A stretch of DNA of 64,000 nucleotides from Clostridiales bacterium 1_7_47FAA (GCA_000155435.1 DS990260.1:2098954-2162953), one strand, 5' to 3'; shown: positions 36,583-45,349, counted from the first letter of the stretch. Notes: generated by a model from the letters alone, not told the origin. Translations and numbers: made by a program.

Positions 36583-37872
36583 TTATGGCTCCCCCTCTTT
36601 TTCCTCTAACTGATACAGGATTTCCCAGTACCTGTCCTGCATTTCCTGGTACTTTTCCAGAAGCGGGCCTGTCTTTTCCCGGACCGAATCCATGATCTCA
36701 TCATAGCGTTCCACCAGCAGTCCCACAATCCCGCTGTCCAACAGTCCCTGCTCCGCCATGCCGGTCAGGACGCCCAGGGTCCTGTTCTTGGAATAAGCCC
36801 CTTTGTAACTCCTGGTGCCTGTAAGGGCGCTGACAATATCTGCAATGGCCACGATCCTCTGCGGCACATTCAGGTCCGCTGCCCGGAGTCCCCTGGGGTA
36901 ACCGGATCCATCCAGCTTCTCATGGTGGCGCAATGCGATGTTCTTCACCGCGTCCGAAACACTGTCCCCCAGGATATACTCTGTCAGGTTCACATGGTTC
37001 CTCATCACGTTCATGGCCTGGGGGCTCAGCTTCCCCGGGTATTCCAGGATTTCCACCGGTATGCCGATTTTCCCCAGGTCGTGCAGCATGGCCCCGCACA
37101 TGACGTCATTTACCGCATGCTTCTGTCCGCACAGCAGGATGGCTAGCTCGGAACTGATGACCGAGGTGGTTATGGTATGGGTAACCGTGTGGGGGCTTCT
37201 GAAATCAATGGCGTATATCAGCATCTGGAGGATGGACTCCTTCTCCTCCTCTGTAAACGGGACTGTTTCCATTATCCGGTCAAACTGGGGGGAAATCCCT
37301 ATGTAATCGCAGGAAGGCGGGACCAGGGGCGTATCCAGCAGCAGGTCAATGACCTCTGAGGAGAACTTCCTGTCCCTCTCCCGCTCCAGGTAAGTGAGGA
37401 AGGGTTCCCTGCCCATGCGGTTCTTAGGATTCTCAAAGTAAATATCCAGGCGGTCCGCCAGCTGCAGCATCTGGGCCGCCTTCTTAACCGGTTCAGACAC
37501 ATCGGCCATGTTCTCCAGCTGTTTCCAGGAAGAGTGGTGGAACAGGACCACCTTGGACAGTTCCTTAAACAGTGAAAAATAATCCAGGAACAGATAGCCG
37601 TAAATGGAATGGTTCCAGACATGTTTTGTCTCAAACTCCACCATATGGTCAATTTCGTCTGTCTTGTACGCCCCGATGTCGTGAAGCACGGCCAGGGTGA
37701 GGAGGTTCCTCATCTGTACAGGGGTATATCCCCCCTCCGCCTTCATCATCTGGAACATGATATTGGCAACCCGCTCCCCATGGCCCATGAGCCTGGGATC
37801 CACCAGATTGAACGCGCGCTTGGCAATACTTATAATGTCCTTGTTGCTTACCGGAAGAATGTAATCGTACAT
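36583..37872 (-). CDS. HD / HD-GYP domain phosphohydrolase-type protein
   Basis: A 429-residue cytosolic protein with two HD-type domains. The N-terminal one has HGERVANIMF ... LAVLHDIGAYK; the C-terminal one is a classical HD-GYP with MLHDLGKIGIP and ALRHHEKLDGSGYPRGL. HD-GYP domains commonly hydrolyse cyclic-di-GMP, though some act on other signals. The start could be ATG 37872 (GAGGGAAG upstream) or an upstream ATG within the frame that reaches 38064; I chose the former because the latter has its ribosome site only 3 nt away. Monocistronic. Confidence 0.82.
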   Translation of the reverse strand: MYDYILPVSNKDIISIAKRAFNLVDPRLMGHGERVANIMFQMMKAEGGYTPVQMRNLLTLAVLHDIGAYKTDEIDHMVEFETKHVWNHSIYGYLFLDYFSLFKELSKVVLFHHSSWKQLENMADVSEPVKKAAQMLQLADRLDIYFENPKNRMGREPFLTYLERERDRKFSSEVIDLLLDTPLVPPSCDYIGISPQFDRIMETVPFTEEEKESILQMLIYAIDFRSPHTVTHTITTSVISSELAILLCGQKHAVNDVMCGAMLHDLGKIGIPVEILEYPGKLSPQAMNVMRNHVNLTEYILGDSVSDAVKNIALRHHEKLDGSGYPRGLRAADLNVPQRIVAIADIVSALTGTRSYKGAYSKNRTLGVLTGMAEQGLLDSGIVGLLVERYDEIMDSVREKTGPLLEKYQEMQDRYWEILYQLEEKEGEP

Positions 37873-38010
37873 GGACTTCCCTCTTTCCGGCTGTACCAGA
37901 ACCCGGTTGCTGGCAGCCTGTTTTTTCATTTCCCTCCCTGTATTCTTACATAAAAGCAGGTATAAATCAACTAATATCGGAAAATATAACCAGTTTTCCC
38001 CATATGGAAA

Positions 38011-38044
38011 ATGCTGCAGAAGATGGAATCCATCCCTGCAGCAT
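38011..38044 (-). terminator. Terminator of the wall-binding protein gene
   Basis: Nearly perfect long hairpin: ATGCTGCAG (38011-38019) / CTGCAGCAT (38036-38044) with GATGGA/TCCATC continuing the stem to a one-base loop. On the minus strand it is followed by TTTTCC, about 100 nt after the stop at 38144. Confidence 0.6.
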
Positions 38045-38143
38045 CCTGTCTGTCGCATATTCATTCATAAGGCCTGTCCTTACCGTGTCCTGAATGCCCC
38101 GGCGGCGCCGGCCCATCCTGGCCCTGTCTTCACCAGCCCGGCG

Positions 38144-39118
38144 CTACTGGATTATCTTAGCCCCGTCCTCACCAACCCAGTAATTGTCCGGCGTCATGCA
38201 GTTGACCTGCATATCCCCGTTCTCAGAACAGTAATACTCCTTGCCCTCCCACTGGATCCAGCCGGTCTGCATATAGCCCTGGGCATCAAAGAAATACCAC
38301 TTGTCCCCAACCTGCTTCCAGGCATTGGCGGGATAGGTCCCGTCGCCGTTATCATACCACCATCTGCCGTTTTCCGGTGACTGGGCCCAGGCGCCGCTTC
38401 CTCCGGTGGGGTTATCCCTGAACTCCGCCGCCTTGTCCCCGGTTATATAGACACTGGCGGATTCAACCCATTCCCCTCTTTCACCATCCTCAAACCGGCT
38501 TACCGGGCGTACCTTTACGGTATAGGAGGTATCCCCCTTCGTCATCCGGTCGCGGCAGTTGCAGCTGTTGGTGTCCACCACCATGGAGGAACCCACGGCC
38601 TTGTCATCCCGGTAAATCCTCACTTCATAGCTTCCCGCAGCGCTGATGGCGTCCCAGGAGGCGATGCCGTTATCTGAAAGCTTCAGGTTCTCCACATCGC
38701 GGATTGCGGTCTGAAGGGACGGAAGCTCCACATCCATAAGCAGGGTGGAACTGGAATCCTGGCGGGTGGCCTTGATGAACGTGGCTCCCCCTTTTAAGGT
38801 AATCTTGTCCTTTGGAAGGGACTGGAAATAATAATCATCCTCCGCGGTCAGTGTGATCTGGATCCTGGGCACCGAATCATCCCGCCACTCAAAATCGTCA
38901 TTCAATATGTCATATCCGTCCACGGAATACTTGTTGCTGTTGCTCTCAATCTCGATTTCCTCCTGGCCGAAATCCGTCTCCGGCTGGATGTTGGCTTTAA
39001 TGGTCAGGGAGATGGACTTAATCGCCTTACGGCTGGCAGCATAGGACGGCACGGCCATGGATGCGGCCATCACGCCTGCCAGCAGTCCAAGGACCACCCT
39101 TTTCTTCATACGAAACAT
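38144..39118 (-). CDS. Secreted protein with C-terminal choline-binding-type wall repeats
   Basis: A 324-residue exported protein. Signal peptide MFRMKKRVVLGLLAGVMAASMAVPSYA; a central beta-rich region (about residues 35-230) ending in a fibronectin-like segment (YTVKVRPVSRFEDG); then aromatic repeats near the C-terminus (GRWWYDNGDGTYPANAW, KWYFFDAQGYMQTGW, KEYYCSENGDM) of the type that bind choline or wall glycans. Promoter at 39153-39181 and AAGGAGGAG ribosome site. Likely surface-attached; no catalytic domain seen. Confidence 0.8.
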   Translation of the reverse strand: MFRMKKRVVLGLLAGVMAASMAVPSYAASRKAIKSISLTIKANIQPETDFGQEEIEIESNSNKYSVDGYDILNDDFEWRDDSVPRIQITLTAEDDYYFQSLPKDKITLKGGATFIKATRQDSSSTLLMDVELPSLQTAIRDVENLKLSDNGIASWDAISAAGSYEVRIYRDDKAVGSSMVVDTNSCNCRDRMTKGDTSYTVKVRPVSRFEDGERGEWVESASVYITGDKAAEFRDNPTGGSGAWAQSPENGRWWYDNGDGTYPANAWKQVGDKWYFFDAQGYMQTGWIQWEGKEYYCSENGDMQVNCMTPDNYWVGEDGAKIIQ

Positions 39119-39152
39119 GATACTCCTCCTTTACAAACTCAGTCATACCCTT

Positions 39153-39181
39153 ACTTTATCCAGATTCACATGGTATGTCAA
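39153..39181 (-). promoter_or_regulatory. Promoter of the wall-binding protein gene
   Basis: Minus-strand TTGACA (39176-39181), 17-nt spacer, TAAAGT (39153-39158), about 35 nt upstream of the start. Confidence 0.7.
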
Positions 39182-39218
39182 TAAAGATTTCCTTACAATT
39201 CCCATATGGTAAAAAGCC

Positions 39219-39854
39219 CTACTGCACCTCCCTGATAAGGCAGTACTGCTTTAATGGGAAATGCTTCTGGACCACACCAAAGACCTTGAACCCAAAATGC
39301 TCATAAAGGGGCACATTGTCCGGGTTATGGGTTTCCAGGGATATCATCAGGCCGTGGTTTTTGGCATACCGGATCACCTCCTCAAGAAGCATGGCCCCCA
39401 GCCCGTGGTGCTGCATGCTGGGGCGCACCGCCAGATAGATGATATGCAGCCGGTTCTCCTGGTGCAGCTGGGCCGTCCACCTGGAATTCAGGTAATCCCT
39501 TCCCTGCACGAAATTCCACAGCGTCTTAAGGCTTGGGTCCTCCTTGATCAGGTACTCGTCCGTGCGGATACGCGCCCATGCCTCCGTGAGATAATATGTA
39601 AACGGATTATACGGTTCCGATTCATCCGAAACCACCAGCAGGGCATTCATATCCGGGCTGTCCGAATAGATCTCACATGTTTCAAAGAATTCCGTCAGGT
39701 CACATTCGAACAGCTCCGGCATCAGCCGTGTCCTTGTCTCCTGGTCCGGTATCAGCCTGCAGTACAGCGGGTCGCTTAAAAAGCATTGTGTCAGCAATTC
39801 CTCCAGTTTAGGGAAATCTTCCTTCCCAACCCTGTAAAGCTTCTGGCTTTCCAT
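39219..39854 (-). CDS. GNAT-family N-acetyltransferase
   Basis: A 211-residue acetyl-CoA-dependent acyltransferase. The GNAT core is in the C-terminal half: IIYLAVRPSMQHHGLGAMLLEEVI carries the acetyl-CoA loop (Q-x-x-G-x-G/A type) and HGLMISLETHNPDNVPLYEHFGF is the typical last helix-strand. It is the last gene of the minus-strand GNAT-ACT-M28-GNAT cluster, 44 nt after the peptidase gene. Substrate unknown. Confidence 0.85.
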   Translation of the reverse strand: MESQKLYRVGKEDFPKLEELLTQCFLSDPLYCRLIPDQETRTRLMPELFECDLTEFFETCEIYSDSPDMNALLVVSDESEPYNPFTYYLTEAWARIRTDEYLIKEDPSLKTLWNFVQGRDYLNSRWTAQLHQENRLHIIYLAVRPSMQHHGLGAMLLEEVIRYAKNHGLMISLETHNPDNVPLYEHFGFKVFGVVQKHFPLKQYCLIREVQ

Positions 39855-39898
39855 AATAAAATCCTACCTCTTTTCCTCTCTTCGTATCATCCGGCCTG

Positions 39899-41941
39899 TC
39901 ATGCCAGATCCATGCAGCCCATAAGCGCCTGGGCCATTTTTTCCACACAGGCCGTCATATATTTAATATCATCCCTGTAGCACAGCGCCTGCCGCCCCGC
40001 CACCTGCTTGAGGGTCTGCATTTCCCCCTCAAGGTCCGGCGCTCCTTCGCAGCTTTTTGCCTTAAGCCCTGTGACAAGTCCAAACAGGTTCTCATGGTGG
40101 ACAATCCTGCCAGCCCCCCATTTCAGCCGGCCGGCGGGCTGGTCCAGCACATATTCCGTAAAGTAGCAGAACACCTCCCTGTCAAACAGGAACGCGTACC
40201 TGTTATTATCAATCCCATACACCGCTTCCAGCGCTCCCCGCACATCCCCTGTCCCAAGACAGTCCATTGCCCTTGAGACAGCCTTCAGGTTGTTCTGGAC
40301 CGCTTCCTGGGGGAACAGCACCTCATCATGCCAGTTCAGACGGACAAAATAGTCCTGTTCCTTCCTGAACGCCCCCAGAAGCGCCCTGTTAAGTTCCCGG
40401 CAGGAGGCGGCAAGGCGCCCGGCTTCCTCCTCCCTGCCGGACCTGAGCATTTCCCTGTAACAGCGGTTCTTATCCTTAATGATATCATACAGTCTCCCGC
40501 CAAGTGCGGCGGCCCGGTCAATGGCGGCAAAGAGTGTCTTCCGGTCCGCGCCTGTCCTTTCGCACGTTCCAGGGTCCACGCTCTCCTTAACCGCTTCAAA
40601 CAGGCGTCTGAAATCCAGAGGGACCACCGCCGTCCGGTCCAGGGCAAGGACCAGCCTCCCATACAGTTCATGGTGGAACCGGTACACGGGTTCCTGGTAA
40701 AAATTCTCATTGTCATACTGGGAATGATAATGGGTTTCCATGAATTCCCCTGCGCTGAAGTCATTGACCATGGAAGGGATTCCCGCAATGGCCATGGAAA
40801 AATCGTCGGACCAGGTCTGGATCGGATACACCACCTCCACCCCGTCCGGGTAGGCCTGCCCGTCCGCCTTTATCCCGCAGAGGAACTCCTCCAGGAAATC
40901 CACGTATTCATAGGTGCAGCGCACCCCATCCTTCCTGCCGTGGGCATGGGCCGGCAATTCAAAGTTCAAATCCGCGATTACCTGGCCCTGCCAGCTGGGA
41001 CAGGCCGTAAACACCTGCTCATAAGCCCCGGTGGACCAGTCATACTTGGATCCGGCCACGCCCCACTCTTCCGCGGCCATGGCACAGAAAACCAATGTCT
41101 TCCCCGGCCTGTAGCCGATGGCAAGGATGGCCCTTGCAATCCCAAGCATCATGGCCACGGCCGCGTTATCGTCCTGGAACCCGCTGAAGTAGGAGTCATA
41201 ATGGGCGGACAGAAGTATCTTCCCATCTTCCTCCTGGCCGGGTATGCATCCCACGATATTATAATCCCTGCACCCACGTGTTACCGTGGAGCACGCATCG
41301 AACATCACCCGGGCTTCATTATCAATCATGGAGGCCCGGATGATATCCGCATCTGCCCTGGAGATGGAAAATGCAGCCGCATCCTCAGGCCCCGCGATGT
41401 CCTGGGCATTGAGGGCCGTGTCATGGATTTCCCCATACCCCTGTTCCTGGACCGCCACCAGGGCCGCGGCCCCCTTAATATGGGCCTGGTACACGGGGAA
41501 ATTAATCCACCACCCGTCCCGCTGGTTGATATCTATCAGCACCAGCTTCCCTTCCACATCCACGTTCCGGTAGGACTCCGCCGTTCCCTTACCCAGATAG
41601 ACCATGGAAAATGCCTCAAAACCATGGGTATGGAAATCAGTCTGGTAGGCCCCCAGCTGAAACTCATGCTCCTGCCCCTGTCCGTCCGTGAAACGCATCA
41701 CGGCCTTCTCAAATTCCCAGCCGTCCACCCGGATCCTGTCCTTATGCACATCACGCAGTCCCAGGGCCTGCATTTCCCGTAAAAGCATTTCCCCGGTTTC
41801 CCACTCCGCCCTGGAACCCGCGGTCCGGTAGCCCAGCACGGCATTGGTCTTAAATGCCTCCATCCGTCTGGCCAGCCCGTAGGAATAATCCGTGTCCACG
41901 GCCAGGGCCAGGGCTTCTTCCCATTCCTCCAATGTCCTCAC
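39899..41941 (-). CDS. M28-family zinc peptidase (aminopeptidase-like)
   Basis: A 680-residue protein, long for the family. Catalytic core: SAHYDSYFSGFQDDNAAVA (His247, Asp258 region), CAMAAEEWGVAG (acid/base Glu pair), and a later His in METHYHSQYDNE. A PA-like insert precedes the core and an additional helical C-terminal region of about 200 residues follows. No signal peptide is evident, so it may be cytosolic. Start is GTG at 41941 with AGAGG 9 nt upstream. It is 22 nt from the ACT-domain gene. It probably trims peptides or cleaves amide bonds; substrate unknown. Confidence 0.84.
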   Translation of the reverse strand: MRTLEEWEEALALAVDTDYSYGLARRMEAFKTNAVLGYRTAGSRAEWETGEMLLREMQALGLRDVHKDRIRVDGWEFEKAVMRFTDGQGQEHEFQLGAYQTDFHTHGFEAFSMVYLGKGTAESYRNVDVEGKLVLIDINQRDGWWINFPVYQAHIKGAAALVAVQEQGYGEIHDTALNAQDIAGPEDAAAFSISRADADIIRASMIDNEARVMFDACSTVTRGCRDYNIVGCIPGQEEDGKILLSAHYDSYFSGFQDDNAAVAMMLGIARAILAIGYRPGKTLVFCAMAAEEWGVAGSKYDWSTGAYEQVFTACPSWQGQVIADLNFELPAHAHGRKDGVRCTYEYVDFLEEFLCGIKADGQAYPDGVEVVYPIQTWSDDFSMAIAGIPSMVNDFSAGEFMETHYHSQYDNENFYQEPVYRFHHELYGRLVLALDRTAVVPLDFRRLFEAVKESVDPGTCERTGADRKTLFAAIDRAAALGGRLYDIIKDKNRCYREMLRSGREEEAGRLAASCRELNRALLGAFRKEQDYFVRLNWHDEVLFPQEAVQNNLKAVSRAMDCLGTGDVRGALEAVYGIDNNRYAFLFDREVFCYFTEYVLDQPAGRLKWGAGRIVHHENLFGLVTGLKAKSCEGAPDLEGEMQTLKQVAGRQALCYRDDIKYMTACVEKMAQALMGCMDLA

Positions 41942-41963
41942 GTTCCATCACCTCTAAGTCAAA

Positions 41964-42344
41964 TCATGAACATACTGCGGGGCAGACCTGATATCCTTCC
42001 TCCGCCAGGGCCTTGAGGGCCTGGTCAAATTGAGCGCCTTTGGTCAGGACATAATCCGTGTTGTAGGTTGACACCACAAAAATGCCGATTTCCTGCCTGG
42101 CAAGTATGTCCGATATCCTGGCAAGTATGCCAATCAAGGAGAAATCCAGTTCCCCCTGAATCCGGAACGCCTTAAAGCCATCCTCCCTGGAAACCGTAGT
42201 CTGGGGAACGTCCCCTGTCCTGCATACCAGCGACAGCTCCTCATCTGTCTTCCCGATGAAATAAAAATCCCGGTCCAGGTTTACCTGGGATAAATCCTCA
42301 ACCTTGCATACTGAAAAATCCCCGTCAATCACTTTTAATTCCAT
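41964..42344 (-). CDS. ACT (CASTOR-type) domain protein
   Basis: A 126-residue protein built of two ACT-like halves; the second half (FSLIGILARISDILARQEIGIFVVST, here positions 70-95) is the CASTOR/ACT_7 signature of small amino-acid-sensing proteins. It has no enzymatic partner domain. It lies between a GNAT gene and the M28 peptidase gene on the same strand and could sense an amino acid released by the peptidase; that is inference from context. Confidence 0.78.
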   Translation of the reverse strand: MELKVIDGDFSVCKVEDLSQVNLDRDFYFIGKTDEELSLVCRTGDVPQTTVSREDGFKAFRIQGELDFSLIGILARISDILARQEIGIFVVSTYNTDYVLTKGAQFDQALKALAEEGYQVCPAVCS

Positions 42345-42397
42345 TTATGATCCTCTCCATTCCATATGTCTGATTCCCGGCACGGTGCTTCTTCCCA

Positions 42398-42877
42398 TCA
42401 CGCATCCAGGGCACCCCCCGGCAGTTCCATCTCATCCCGCATTCCCACGAACCCGTACTTTTCATACAACGGCCTGCCCATACTGGTGGCTTCCAGCGTA
42501 ATGAATGGGATACCGGCCCGCCTGGCCTCCTTCACTAACAGGTCCAGCGTATGATACGCAATCCCCTGCCTCCGGTAATCCGGGTGGGTATACATGTTCA
42601 TGATGTACGCCTTCCAGCCCGTAGGATTATGACAGGTGGGCATGACCCGGTAGAAGCTGACACCTCCCGCCCCTGCAAACCGGTCCCCGTCAAAGACCAG
42701 ATAGGCGGTGTGGGTGCCGTCCCTAAGGGCCTGCGCATAATAGTCATACGATTCCTGCCTGACCTTTGACATATCAACTGTCTCATCCAGATGGTTGGCC
42801 GCCCTCAGCACCTGGATCCTCGTCTCAGTCAGCATGTCCAGGTCCCGGATGCCTGCCTTTCTATATAATAGCTCCAT
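42398..42877 (-). CDS. GNAT-family N-acetyltransferase
   Basis: A 159-residue single-domain acetyltransferase. The acetyl-CoA motif is MNMYTHPDYRRQGIAYHTLD, followed by ITLEATSMGRPLYEKYGFV. AGGAGG lies 9 nt before the ATG. First full-size gene of the cluster; upstream at 42960-43062 are a promoter, leader peptide and terminator that probably control it. Confidence 0.88.
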   Translation of the reverse strand: MELLYRKAGIRDLDMLTETRIQVLRAANHLDETVDMSKVRQESYDYYAQALRDGTHTAYLVFDGDRFAGAGGVSFYRVMPTCHNPTGWKAYIMNMYTHPDYRRQGIAYHTLDLLVKEARRAGIPFITLEATSMGRPLYEKYGFVGMRDEMELPGGALDA

Positions 42878-42959
42878 TGATGATTCCCTCCTGTGCGCCC
42901 GATATTGTCATCCCCTATTATACCTGATAGCCGGACGAATGCATAGTATTGGCTGCATC

Positions 42960-43007
42960 TTACAGGACAAAAAAACACCCAGCCGCCTGCGCGCTGGATG
43001 AAATCAT
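42960..43007 (-). CDS. Putative 15-residue leader peptide upstream of the GNAT-ACT-M28 operon
   Basis: ATG at 43007 with AGGAGG 5 nt upstream opens MISSSAQAAGCFFVL and a TAA. It starts about 20 nt after the predicted transcription start, and its codons overlap the terminator hairpin at 42969-43000, the layout of a translation-controlled attenuator. The run of three Ser codons near the start is notable. Confidence 0.5.
   Translation of the reverse strand: MISSSAQAAGCFFVL
42969..43000 (-). terminator. Leader terminator (attenuator) upstream of the GNAT-ACT-M28 operon
   Basis: On the minus strand an 8-bp stem CATCCAGC (from 43000) / GCTGGGTG (to 42976), 9-nt loop and seven U. No full-size gene precedes it on that strand, so it must act on a short leader RNA beginning near 43027. 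Confidence 0.8.
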
Positions 43008-43033
43008 CGTATCCTCCTATGTTTCCCACCTTT

Positions 43034-43062
43034 ATAATACCACAAAAACAGCCGATATACAA
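43034..43062 (-). promoter_or_regulatory. Leftward promoter of the GNAT-ACT-M28 operon
   Basis: Minus-strand TTGTAT (43057-43062), 17-nt spacer, TATTAT (43034-43039). Its -35 box lies within the palindrome at 43058-43070. Confidence 0.65.
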
Positions 43063-43070
43063 GACTTGTA
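43058..43070. promoter_or_regulatory. Palindromic operator candidate between divergent promoters
   Basis: Perfect 13-bp palindrome TACAAG-A-CTTGTA. It contains nearly all of both divergent -35 boxes, so a bound dimer would affect both transcripts. Confidence 0.6.
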
Positions 43071-43094
43071 ATGACATCGCGGCAGCCGTATAAT
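43066..43094 (+). promoter_or_regulatory. Rightward promoter of the two-gene unknown pair
   Basis: TTGTAA (43066-43071), 17-nt spacer, TATAAT (43089-43094), about 28 nt before the start of the gene at 43123. Confidence 0.7.
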
Positions 43095-43122
43095 GAGTTT
43101 CCACTATAAGGAGGAGGCGTAT

Positions 43123-43671
43123 ATGCAAGAGAACAGAACCATCTACGAAATACTGCTTCAGGAAAAGGAGAAGCAGGAACTGGCGGACCTTGTTTCATTC
43201 AATCAGAAGACGGAATCCTTCGGGCTGTCCCTGTCGCAAAAAGAGGCCCGCGAACTGGCTGCATGCAGGAACGAAAGCCTTAGGAAATGGCGGCGCGTGG
43301 AATTTGGGAAGAGCATCCTCACATCCCTCATCTGGACTTTCTGCGATTCCCCATATCTGAATCAGGACAACTATGCCGAAACGCTCCAACAGCTTCAGGA
43401 TATCTTCTATGAATTTAAAAATGAGACCTCGGACCGGATGACGGACCAGGAACTCCTGAATTTCATGCGGGAGCAGTTTGACGGCGTGTGCTTTGGCGAT
43501 GCCAGCTACCTGGAGGAAACATGCCTTAGCCGTCTGGCCGCCGGGATAAGGGCCGGATACACCGGCTTCCATGGCACGGACGGACGCGGTTCCTATCATG
43601 GCTTCAACCAGGAAACGCGCTGGGATGCAGACTTATATATGGAAGCGCTGAAAGACCTGTGCTGGCGGTAA
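43123..43671 (+). CDS. Uncharacterised protein (DUF6323-like), partner of the next gene
   Basis: A 182-residue soluble helical protein (MQENRTIYEILLQEKEKQEL ... MEALKDLCWR). The helical segment LSLSQKEARELAACRNESLR and the pattern YLNQDNYAETLQQLQDIFYEFKNE recall the DUF6323 family found paired with DUF6179 proteins in Lachnospiraceae; I assign that from memory only. The ATG at 43123 has AAGGAGGAGG upstream. It is first in a two-gene unit with the gene at 43722. No catalytic motif is visible. Confidence 0.6.
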   Translation: MQENRTIYEILLQEKEKQELADLVSFNQKTESFGLSLSQKEARELAACRNESLRKWRRVEFGKSILTSLIWTFCDSPYLNQDNYAETLQQLQDIFYEFKNETSDRMTDQELLNFMREQFDGVCFGDASYLEETCLSRLAAGIRAGYTGFHGTDGRGSYHGFNQETRWDADLYMEALKDLCWR

Positions 43672-43721
43672 CCCGGGGAATCATTGCATTTCCCACGACC
43701 TGACAAAAAGGAGGAATACAA

Positions 43722-44606
43722 TTGAATTATCAGATTGAACAGCTTCTGCCCCTGGCCGCCGAACTGGCTGACCGCTACACGTCTAAGGAAAGCAGTTCCG
43801 TGACCTACGAAACAGCAGGCGCCCTGATGGAAGCCGTGCTGTACTGCATGAAAGAATGCGGGAACGAGGGAAATGCAGTCATAAGCCCGGGCCATATGCC
43901 CGGGGCACGGGAGATTTACCGGCGGGGTGCCGGACTGGTCATGGAAAAAGCCCGCAGGGCCAGGGTTCTCTATGATGCCATCATCCGGGATTTTGAGGAC
44001 TATGGGTGCATGAATTACCGGGACACCATCCAAAAAGGCATGCCGGAATTCTTCCTGCATTATGACCCGGTCTTTGCTCCCGGCAGACATATACTGAGCC
44101 TGGACTATCCCCTGCTGTGCGGCAATCCTCCCTTATGCGGGGTTGACCTGATCTTCGGGTACCTGAAGGGGATATGGACCGAGATGCAGTTCCTGAACCG
44201 CTTCCATCCCGATGCGGTCCGCCGGATCCTCAGCCAGATATCGCCGGAATATAAGGAGCTGTACCTGGATAACCTATGCAGCCCCGTGCTTCTCCATGTG
44301 GTGGGATGCGTGCTTTCCAAACAGGCCCCGGATGACCCGGTGCCGGTACAGCCCCACCCCGGCAGGATCCGCGCAAGGTTCAGCCGTGCGGGCATGGACG
44401 GAATCACTGCCTGTGTCACCTCTGCAATCCACGAGGCTGCCAGGTATGGGACTGCGGGACATATGGCCGCGGACCAGCCGCCGGCCGCCTATTTTGAAAA
44501 AGCCGCCCCGGGCTACGCTGCCCGGATAAAAAACGGAATTGACAACAATTGCCTGGACGCGGTATTTTTCATGGACATGCCTTCCTCCGGTCCAGAAGCT
44601 CCGTAA
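43722..44606 (+). CDS. Uncharacterised protein (DUF6179-like)
   Basis: A 294-residue soluble protein starting at TTG 43722 (AGGAGG 7 nt upstream). Helical N-terminus NYQIEQLLPLAAELADRYTSKE; a middle HYDPVFAPGRHILSLDYPLL; later QISPEYKELYLDNLC. It resembles the DUF6179 family, normally next to DUF6323 proteins, as here (50-nt gap). Its 3' end overlaps the convergent PHP gene by 38 nt. Function unknown. Confidence 0.62.
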   Translation: MNYQIEQLLPLAAELADRYTSKESSSVTYETAGALMEAVLYCMKECGNEGNAVISPGHMPGAREIYRRGAGLVMEKARRARVLYDAIIRDFEDYGCMNYRDTIQKGMPEFFLHYDPVFAPGRHILSLDYPLLCGNPPLCGVDLIFGYLKGIWTEMQFLNRFHPDAVRRILSQISPEYKELYLDNLCSPVLLHVVGCVLSKQAPDDPVPVQPHPGRIRARFSRAGMDGITACVTSAIHEAARYGTAGHMAADQPPAAYFEKAAPGYAARIKNGIDNNCLDAVFFMDMPSSGPEAP

Positions 44607-45294
44607 ATGTCCTGATTGAGGTATTCGCCACCAGCTCCAAGGGAAAATCCACCTCCCGAAGCACCTCTGCCGCCTGGTCAAATACACCAACAGCCCCGGC
44701 GTAATGGGCATCCGTGCCAAGGGTGACATGAACCTCATACTGTCTGCACAGCTCCAGCATGGCCTTCATGTTCTCCCTGGTATTCAGGCGGTAAAATGCA
44801 GTTTTTACAGATGAATTGTTGATTTCCAGCAGGACCTTCTGCTCCTTTGCTTTTTTCACCAGGCGTTCAAAGTCCACCGGGATATAACCGTCCTCCGGGT
44901 GACCGATGATATTGACATAAGGGTTTTCCATTGCCTTTAGATAAGCCTGGGTATTCTCCTCCATGGTCCCGGCATTAGTACAGGCCGTATGGAAACTGGC
45001 AATGCATATATCCTGACGTTTCAGGATATCCTCATCCAGATCCACATTCCCCTCAAAGTCCAGTATGTTAAGCTCCACTCCATAAAGCATGCGTACCCCA
45101 TGCATTTCCTTTGGAAGCACATGATAGTTCATAAAATGCAGCCTGTCGCTGGAGTCGGCCAGGGCAGGCCCATGGTCCGTGATTGCCAGCAGTAAAAGCC
45201 CCCTGTCCCCGGCGGCCTTTGCCATTTCCGCTACCGTGGAATAGGCGTGGGCGCTGGCAATGGTATGCGTATGTGTATCTAAAACAAATTCCAT
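44569..45294 (-). CDS. PHP-domain phosphatase (YcdX-like)
   Basis: A 241-residue PHP-domain hydrolase with a trinuclear-metal site: DTHTHTIASAHAYS, TDHGP, GVELNI, SFHTACTN, IGHPEDG and TLGTDAHYAG. YcdX-type proteins dephosphorylate small phosphate esters. It is 38 nt downstream of the metallophosphoesterase gene and likely shares its operon with the phosphonate-type transporter. A relative in C-P lyase pathways (PhnPP) opens cyclic ribose phosphate, but no C-P lyase genes are here. Confidence 0.87.
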   Translation of the reverse strand: MEFVLDTHTHTIASAHAYSTVAEMAKAAGDRGLLLLAITDHGPALADSSDRLHFMNYHVLPKEMHGVRMLYGVELNILDFEGNVDLDEDILKRQDICIASFHTACTNAGTMEENTQAYLKAMENPYVNIIGHPEDGYIPVDFERLVKKAKEQKVLLEINNSSVKTAFYRLNTRENMKAMLELCRQYEVHVTLGTDAHYAGAVGVFDQAAEVLREVDFPLELVANTSIRTFTELLDRRKACP

Positions 45295-45318
45295 TTCCTT
45301 ACCTCCTAAAATAAAACC

Positions 45319-45349
45319 GCACCCTTACGTCCCTAAAACGTCAGGGTGC
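45319..45349 (-). other. Hairpin overlapping the metallophosphoesterase stop
   Basis: Minus-strand stem GCACCCT / AGGGTGC (45319-45325 with 45343-45349), plus an inner ACGT/ACGT pairing, followed by GGTTTTATTTT. It could be a partial terminator reducing expression of the downstream PHP gene. Confidence 0.45.

Noticed and set aside
40328-41782. Plus-strand open frame of 484 codons opposite the M28 peptidase
   Set aside because: Antisense shadow of a gene with clear catalytic motifs; no ribosome site or recognisable protein.
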